Shown here piece after piece: positions 39,133-48,100 of a stretch of 64,000 bases of DNA; the stretch's first letter is position 1; the number at the start of each line of letters is the position of its first letter. The notes under the pieces were generated by a model that was not told the origin of the DNA, made no database searches, and saw only the letters and a list, made by a program, of their open reading frames with translations. A program made the position numbers and the translations under genes. The stretch is from positions 14,242,288 to 14,306,287 of the forward strand of contig NC_092676.1 in assembly GCF_964355755.1 (NCBI RefSeq), given 5' to 3'. The stretch is from Antedon mediterranea. Its lineage: Eukaryota; Echinodermata; Crinoidea; Comatulida; Antedonidae.

Positions 39133-42100
39133 GGTTGAAATTTTCAGACCGTTTGGATAGTGTGCTCAATACCAAGGTAGAGCATAAATAAATAAAATAA
39201 CAGCAGAAAACTTGGTTACTTCATTGTTTTAATCACTACAAATTTGTTTCGTACGACCAGCATGTAGCTGGCCGCACTCTTCAGGTGAAATATAAAACAT
39301 AAGTGACACAGTTGTCTCATAGTGCTTAATAAAAGTGAGTCATCAGGAAGTCGTATACAATAGCCTATTGTTTTAGATAAACTGTTTGGATCTGCAATTT
39401 AGTAAGAATTTTTTCCTATGTCTACAAGTAGAGACTAACTCGTTCTTACGGTTCAGTGAGCATAGCTCTGGTTGACATATAATAACATACTTTTCATATA
39501 TACATAAATTACATCTTTTGTTAATATTTGAGTAAGGTTTGCATTTCTTTATAATTTTCCATTTAATTGAGTAATTTGTTTTAGAGTCTTTAAGTGTCCA
39601 TATATATTTACTGAGTTCCGTTGCATTTCTTAGTTTTTCGTTCCGGAATGAAGACGTATGGTTTCTGTATCTGGTTTTAAACTGGTTTTCAGTTAGTCCG
39701 ACATATGTTTCTTCTTTTGATGAATCTTCTCTCTTTACTGTAGCTTGGTAAACTACACCTTTTGTTAGGCAGTTACCTGGGAGCGGGCATTCATTGGGAT
39801 TGCGGCAGTTACATCCGCTTGTTTTCGCGTTGGTTTCAGTAGACTTTTCTTTGGCTATCACATATTTGTTGTGTGCGTTAATTACTTTGTCTACGCTGGG
39901 CATGCAACTGTAGCTTAGTTTCAAGGTATTTTTGTTAAATATTTTTCTGAGCTTGTTGCCGGCAGGAAAACAATCTTCTACTATAGCTAAAAACTTGTGG
40001 CCGATGTTGGTTGCTACGTTTTTGCTGAATGGTGGGTTAAACCAAATTATGTTTCTGGTACGTGATTTTTTGGGCTTCTGCTGTTCAGCATTGAACTCAA
40101 GTTGATGATTGTATCCACTTTCTTTGAGGGCTTCCTGGTATAGGGGTGCAGATGCATGAAATGTATCTTTGTCTGATGAGATGTCAGAAAGGCGTCTATT
40201 TATAGCAAGTGGGATGTTTCGGATAATAGATGGAGGATGGTTGCTGTCATGGTGCACGTAGGTTGGTTTGTTATTAGACTTAGTGAAAGGTCGGAAGATC
40301 CCTGTCCTTAGGTCGAACATTACATCCAAATAATTGACTATTTTCTTGTTAGCATCAATTGTTAGCTTGAGGTTGTTCTCCTGGAAAACCTTACAAATAT
40401 CTTTCTTGATTAGCTCAATCGTTTTGGCTGATTCGCGAAACGCGGCTAGGCCATCGTCGCGGTATAGACCAATTTGGTTGCCATATTTGTTAGACAGTTG
40501 CGACAAAAGATATTAACCTACGATTTCACAGGTTTCAGCACCATCAAAGCTTCCCATTGTGACGTCAAACACAGGTTGGTTTTCAGTTCCTTTTTTGCAC
40601 CATGTAGCGTTATCATGGAAAAGGAGTGACTTTTTCGCTTGGATAATAATATTTGTTTCTTCATCGGAGGTTGCTTCAAACTCGGAGGCGAATTCAAGGG
40701 CTTTTTTAAGTAGGTCACTGGTTATTGACGGGTAGAAATCAACTATGTCGAAGCAAATAAACGAGTGCTTCTCCTTGTTTTGAATGTTCTTATACCATTC
40801 GATAACAGAATTAGTGTTCTTCCATTGATTTAATCCTGTAGACGCTATTATTTTCTTATTTATTCTTTCAAGGATTTGTTTACTTACGATGCCAATTTCT
40901 GATTTCGATGGGTTGATCAATCTACATGTCGGGTTGTTCTCGAAGTTGGGTTTGTGGTCTTTTAGTGTTATAAAAGCTTGCTTCTCGGCTAAACGCTCGA
41001 TTCTGCTTTCCAATTTTAGTTTTGCGGCGGTTTCATATTCATCTCTGGCTAATTTAGAAGTTGTGCTTTTGTTCGTCTTCTTATAAGATTTTGTAACACG
41101 CCGAGAATGTTAAAGAGTCGCTCTCCAATTGAGTTTGAACAATACCATGAAAGCCCCAGTGGTCTAATGGTTAGGACATCTGCATATCAAGCAGGCGGTC
41201 CGAGTTTGATTCTCGGTTGGGGCGACTTTTTCTCATTCTCACAGATTTCCTCATCTTTATCGTTTCAAATTAATTAATTAAAATTTCAGTATATCACCGG
41301 GCGGTTTAGAATTAATGTTCTATGCCTGATATGTTTATATATATATAAGTATCTCTTCGGAGATCCCGCCTCGTGAATAAAAATACTGAAAGATGAGGGC
41401 GTATCAATTTGATCTCTGTTGCGCGTGCGAACAACTGAGGACTAATGCTGTTCCGCCGTACCACGGCGAGAATGTTAAAGAGTTGCTCTCCAATTGAGTT
41501 TGAACAATACCATGAAAGCCCCAGTGGTCTAATGGTTAGGACATCTGCATATCAAGCAGGCGGTCCGAGTTCGAGTCTCGGTTGGCGCGACTTTTTCTCA
41601 TTCTCACAGATTTCCTCATCTTTATCGTTTCAAATTAATTAATTAAAATTTCAGTATATCACCGGGCGGTTTAGAATTAATGTTCTATGCCTGATATGTT
41701 TATATATATATATATAGCTATCCAATCGAGTTTGAACAATACCATGGTCTAATGGTTAGGGCAACTGCATATTAAACAGACGGTCCGAGTTCGAGTCTTG
41801 GTTGGGGCGACTTTTTCTCATTCTCACAGATTTCCTCATCTTTATCGTTTCAAATTAATTAATTAAATTTCAGTATATCACCGGGCAGTTTAGAATTAAT
41901 GTTCTTTGCCTACTGTGTTTCTATATATCAGTATATCACCGGGCGGTTTAGAATTAATGTTCTTTGCCTGATTTGTTTATATATAAAAGTATCTCTTCGG
42001 AGATCCCGCCTCGTGAATAAAAATACTGTAAGATGAGGGCATATCAATTTGATCTCTGGTGCGCGTGCGTACAACTGAGGACTAGTGCTGCTCCGCCATA

Positions 42101-45100
42101 CCACGCCGAGAATGTTAAAGAGTCGCTATCCAATCGAGTTCGAACAATACCATGAAAGCCCCAGTGGTCTAATGGTTAGGACATCTGCATATCAAGCAAG
42201 TCCGAGTTCGAGTCTCGGTTGGGGCGATTTTTTCTCATTCTCACAGATTTCCTCATCTTTATCGTTTCAAATTAATTAATTAAATTTCAGTATATCACCG
42301 GGCGGTTTAGAATTAATGTTCTTTGCCTGATTTGTTTATATATATATATATATATATATACAAATTTTGCACAAAATTAGTATAGTATTAGTACATCCAA
42401 AAAATTACAGACAAAAAAAATTATTTAATACTCTATCTACAAAAAAAAAAATCTTTTCAATACGAACACCTAAGTACACTGGTTACCATTTCAAATATTG
42501 CAAAAACCCCTATTATGGAGACACTATTGGGACTCTACAAAGTGTCCCCTTAATAAAGGTTTTCTTTGAGTAGGGTTGACTGTAGTGTAAACATTTACCC
42601 TCATTCGTTTCACAAAAACATGTCCCCTATTATAGTATAGAAGCGGTCGTGTCAAGTGGTCGAGCGGTTAAGGCAGGTGCACCGCAAACCAAAGCCATAT
42701 CGACACAGGTTCAAAGCTCTCCTCGATACCATTGTTCTTGCGGTGGGACAAGCACACATCTGGCTTGTGTGTAAAGAAGTGCATATTTGGGAAAGGTACT
42801 GGTAGAAAATACCAATTATCCAACTGTAACAGGTACTTGTGTTTAAACTGTATTGTTATTTTCTAGGTTATATTGGTATAGTGAAAGATGCTACTGAAAC
42901 TACAGCACGTGTAGAATTACATTCCATGTTCAAGACAATTACTGTTGACCGAAATCGCTTGAACCCAGTAGGGTAAATACAAGAATCATTAAACTATTGA
43001 TAATCTCTATTTCCAACATTCAAATGTTATTCTTGGTTTACAGTTGAAAATTGCTTGTACACATTTTAATTAGGCCTAAAACCTTAATAATAGACACAAA
43101 ATAACATGAGTAAGTTCACTTTTTAAATTTTCAGAATTTGGTGGAAATAATATAAAGACACATTTTCGTTTGCTGTCCCAACTCAACCAACTGCTTACTT
43201 GAGTGTAAAGTCCTGCTAATCTTTAAACTTGGAACATTAATAATCTAAAATTTTATGTAACAAATTGTACAATTATAGCCCACTTTATACTTTTATGATA
43301 ATGGCTCTTTCATATGTTTTTATGATAAATTCATAATACTATTTTTAGGGGCCAGAAAAGAAGCGGTGGAGCAAGTACATTTTATGCAAGAACACCTATG
43401 TACGGATCACAAACACCAATGTATGGGTCTGGTTCAAGAACTCCTATGTATGGCTCACAAACACCAGTACATGAAGGTTTGTGTAAAGTTTTATATGAAA
43501 GAATATTTAATGTTACCATTGTTTACTAAAATCTAAGTCTAAAATACTAGACTTTTATTTTTTCTACACCTGTCAACTCAAAAACAAATTTGAAAAATTT
43601 TCTTTTTTTTTGTATGTGGAAAAAGAACCATCATCATATCCTAATATTTGTATAAAATAATGTTTAAACAATAGTAAATGGCTGAAGACTACAAAATGTT
43701 ACTCTTGCACTATAGTTAATTGTGTGTAAAATGCACAATGTGTAACTAGGCTCTGTCTATATCTAAAATACAGGCACATTATAACATTTGTTGCTTTCTT
43801 TTCTTTACAGGAAGTAGAACGCCTCATTATGATTCATCTCAAACCCCATTGCATGATGGTAGTCAAACTCCGGGTAGATCTGGAGCTTGGGATCCAAACA
43901 ATCCAAATACCCCATCAAGGTGAGATTGATACAGATAATTACACTTTTGTGAATGATCCAGGAAATGACCTTATTATAGTACCAACCCTTCCAAGTAGCT
44001 ATAGCCTTACTTTTTCTCAGTAGGTAAATTATACTTATACAGTCCTTGTTGTGTATATTGAATAATCATGCAGTCCCAATTCTTCCTTATGCATTAGTGT
44101 GTATTATTTGCATGTGAATCTTTTTTAAGTTTAAATACACATTTGTTAATTTATATTGTATGATGTCAAATTTCCATTAATTTAATGTATAATTACATTT
44201 AATTTTTGTAATGTATTTTTTTACCTTTTTTATAAAGTCTTCAAATTGCAGTTTGCAAGTATAGTTTACCATTGAAATATGCATTTAAGGCAAAAAAAAA
44301 AAAAAATTGTGTTGGCCACGTTTTTGGTAAATCCTAAAAATGGGTAGGTCGGTAGGAAAAGTTTTTTTTTTTTTTTTTTTTTTTTTTTCCCAGACCAAAA
44401 ATGTGGTGCCGGTAAAATAATAAACAATTTACACAAATGATACAAAAATACTTTTTAAACACTTTTCATAGCACCATAGGCTCACGCTAGCTATAATTGT
44501 TTCAACAAAAGTTTAAAAAAGGTTTATTAAATATACCTAGACCTAGCTTTTTTAGGCAAAAAGGCCTAGGCTCTAGCTACCATTTCCAACAAAAACAATC
44601 AAGGTCGAAATAAACTATTGCCGTGTTAATGCTGCAAGCGGCAAGTTAACATAGCCTATTATATTATTTTAGATAAAAAATATTGAGTTTTATATTGTTT
44701 TATCCATACGTAATTACACTGGCATTAAAGATATAACATTAAAATGTAGGCCGTTATGAGCCATATATTTCGGCGATTTCTTATCGCGGGGAAATTCCCC
44801 AACCAGAGACATCGATCGATCGAGGAGTAGGCATCATAGGCTTAGATGTCCGCCGGCTAGAGGCCTAGGCTACGTACATGCCGGAACAGATGGATTATCG
44901 CTATATAAATAACAAGCTTGAACAAAAGAGCTTACTACAATCTTTGGTAATTTTTTATTAAACGTATATAGGCCTAGGCCCTAGGCCTACTTGCTTGGCG
45001 AATCCATGACTTTTACATCATTTAACAAGTTCGTAATCGGATCGTAGTACTGTACAGTAAAACCAAAAATCACCGCATCAACAACCTCGTGCGCGATGTC

Positions 45101-48100
45101 GATCTGTTGTTCTTTTGCATGCTGCAGATCAACATTGGTAGAATCCATTAATTTTTTTGGCCTAACTATCATCAGAGTTCAATAAAGGTCAATATATAAA
45201 TACAGTGCTTTATACTTTCATCAGTCCAATATGGGTTGGTCGCTAGTCACAGAGCTGCAGCTTTCAACCCTCGTCGGGGAGCCTAGCCCCCCCGTCGGGG
45301 AACCTAGCCCCCCCGTCGGGGAACACGGGTACTTTTTGTCGGGGAATATAATATACAGTAAAAAACGTTCGCGTTCACTTCATATAGCTTCAGCGCCTAG
45401 AAAACCACGACGTTCCATTGACCGTGAGAGTACGTCAGAGGGCTAATATGCACGTTTATGCATTCATTATTGCCAGCGATCTAACTTACTACTAAACATT
45501 AGCTGGTATCCCTTTGTACGAATCGTTCAACGTTGGGTCGAGACGCGTGATATCATGTTCCATCCAGGGACCAAAATGTGTACTGTAGTTATTTTCCAGG
45601 CGAAGTTTGCCGACGGTTACGTCGTGTACTGCGTCGACGTACGCTACACTACAGCAAAAACGAATTATGTTAATTGTTCGTATGTTCACCAATTTTTTAA
45701 TTTACAAGTAACCTTCTGTACCGTGGGGCACCTAAAATAAATTTTTCATCCATTACTAAACAAAAAACATGCCATTTTCGCTTAGCCAACATCTTATTAT
45801 AGCTATAGTTATTACATTTTCAATATCCTGTATGTCATGAATTTCTCACCACTCGGAAATCCAGATGGTACGCATGCATACACCTGGGAGGAATAAACTT
45901 ATTTCCCCGACTGAAAAAGGTCTACGCTTGCGTTTTTTAAGCCTCTAGGCCTGATGTTTCCAAAGTATAAAATGCAATTTTTTGAAGACCTGCAGCTCTA
46001 GTTTTAAACATTTTCTTAGCTCAGCCCCAACAATAAAGCTGGTCATATTTCGAAGAACAAGAAGTACATTTTCTGGGACCTAACATCTCTATTTTTCAAA
46101 CATTTCTTAGCTCAGTCACAACCATGATAGGGATTTATATATTTTTTTTTAATTTTTTGAAGTATAATAAGTCCAATTTCCGGGAACTCCAACTCTATTT
46201 TTCTAAATTTTCTTTGAACTTTTGTTTTTTAAATTGAAAAATATTGATTGAAACAGTCATCGCGCATCTTTTTTTGCACGCAGTATTTTATTTATGCATT
46301 ATAAAAAATGGAAAAAATGGCTACCCTAAATCTGATTAAAAAGACCTCAAATGACGCTAGAACGCGTTGCTTCCGGGGGCTTCGCCCCCTGGACCCCCAC
46401 CGGGGGCCCTTGGCGGCTCCCTGGGCCCCCCAGCCTAGTGATGCTCGCTTCGCTCGCATATAGCCCCCTCGTCGGGGAATGTAGCCCCCGGGTCGGGAAG
46501 ATCCTGGCGCCACCCCTGCTTTCAACTCTCAAATTACTAAACCTTCTCCATAATAACTTCTTACTTACTATGTGTATAAGTGTCCACCATAATGTATATC
46601 AAGCATAGTTGTCTTTTCCACCATAATGAATTCCTTGCCTTTATCTCCTGGAATTTGTATACTGATAAACCTACAATGTCTTCTCGAACCGACTGATCAA
46701 GTCTTTTCAATCCGTTCTCTCTTTCCTTCTGCCTCTCATCACCCTCTTCCTACAACCACTTGACCATTTGCATTATAATACCGCTCAACAATTTGCATTA
46801 CAAAACAGCTCGAAACTTGTGCTTGAGCAGTGGTATGACTTAAAATACACTAGTTCTAACGCAGAAAAATATCTAAAATGTTATATCCATTGACATATTT
46901 AGGAGCCAACTTTAGTTTCCTATGCCATATGGATGTGACAAGTGATATGTTTAAATAAAATGATTACATTTTAATATTTGTTTTAAAGACAAAGTGACTA
47001 TGACTATACATTTGATGAAAACTCACCATCGCCTCAAGCTTACAGTTCAAACCCAGCTACACCAGGATATGCTTCTGAATCGCCTACCAACACTGGACCC
47101 TACACTCCAGCCACACCAGGTAGTGCTTCAGGTATCTATGGCAGTGAGTCTACATACTCTCCATACCAACCTACTCCATCACCAGGTAGTTACCAACGTA
47201 AGTGCACAATTAATTTTATTCTAAACCTATATCTACTTTCTGGTTTTAATCCATTTTCCTCTTAGAAACAAATTTAAGATACATTAATTTTTTTACATTT
47301 CATTGAGAGGCTTCACCAACTTATAAGAATAACCTTTAAGATTGTCATTGTTTAAAAATTATAGCTAGCCCATCAGGAAGTTTCAACCAAGCCCCAAGTC
47401 CTGGCACATATCAAGGAACCCCATCACCACAGAGTTATCACCTTACATCACCAGGCAGCTACCAAGCTACACCTAGTCCGGTTGGTTTTCCAATGACCCC
47501 TGGAGCACCATCACCCATGGGGTACAACCCGCACACTCCAGGAGGTACCATTGATCCATCTCAAGCTGAGTGGCAGACAACAGATATTGAAGTTAAGATA
47601 CGTGATACACACGATGATCAGGAATTGGTATTTAAGACTGGTGTCATACGGAGTGTTTCGGTGAGCAACACATTCTTGTGTTTATTGTAATCACATTCCA
47701 AAACCATGGTTATTTTATTTTTGCAATATACAAATGCCTCAATTCTCGGCCATCATCATGTCATACAGTTAAGTTAAATACTTCAAATACACTTGTTATT
47801 GTAGTACTCACTGGCTACAAATATAATGTTTTGATCTATTATTGTAGGGTGCTATGTGTTCCGTGTTTCTACCAGAGGATGATAAAGTTGTCAACATTCA
47901 CGCCCATCACCTGGAACCAGTTGTCCCAACAAAGACTGATAGGGTAACATTATTTAATCAATTTAATCATGATTTTTATACATAAAATTGGTTCTCAAAA
48001 ACAATGGAACATGTATGCTTTAGTACAGTACATGGTTTTGAGACCAGAATTCGAATGAAATCCTAAAAAAAGTTAGCAAAACCTCGTATTTATGTTTAAA

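Larger units (their letters stand above)
41095..42360 (+). repeat. Tandem array of tRNA-containing repeat units (SINE-like)
   Basis: Four related units follow one another. Each has 'gagaatgttaaagag', 'caattgagtttgaacaatac', a tRNA-like sequence, 'gactttttctcattctcaca', 'aatttcagtatatcaccggg' and 'gttctatgcctgatatgttt', then a TA tract. Between some units lies a second module ('gtatctcttcggagatcccg' to 'gttgcgcgtgcg'). An inverted copy is at 52690-53190. It starts exactly where the Penelope-like element stops. Confidence 0.75.

Noticed and set aside
41153-42226. A cluster of functional tRNA genes
   Set aside because: The units are embedded in long repeated modules, two of four are damaged, and the anticodon loop is unusual; they look like SINE heads.
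41445-42279. Two open frames of 64-65 codons that are nearly identical
   Set aside because: They run through the tRNA-like repeat units and simply reflect the repeat.
46292-46608. Proline/glycine-rich frames on both strands
   Set aside because: By-products of the GC-rich end of a hAT-type element, not protein-like.
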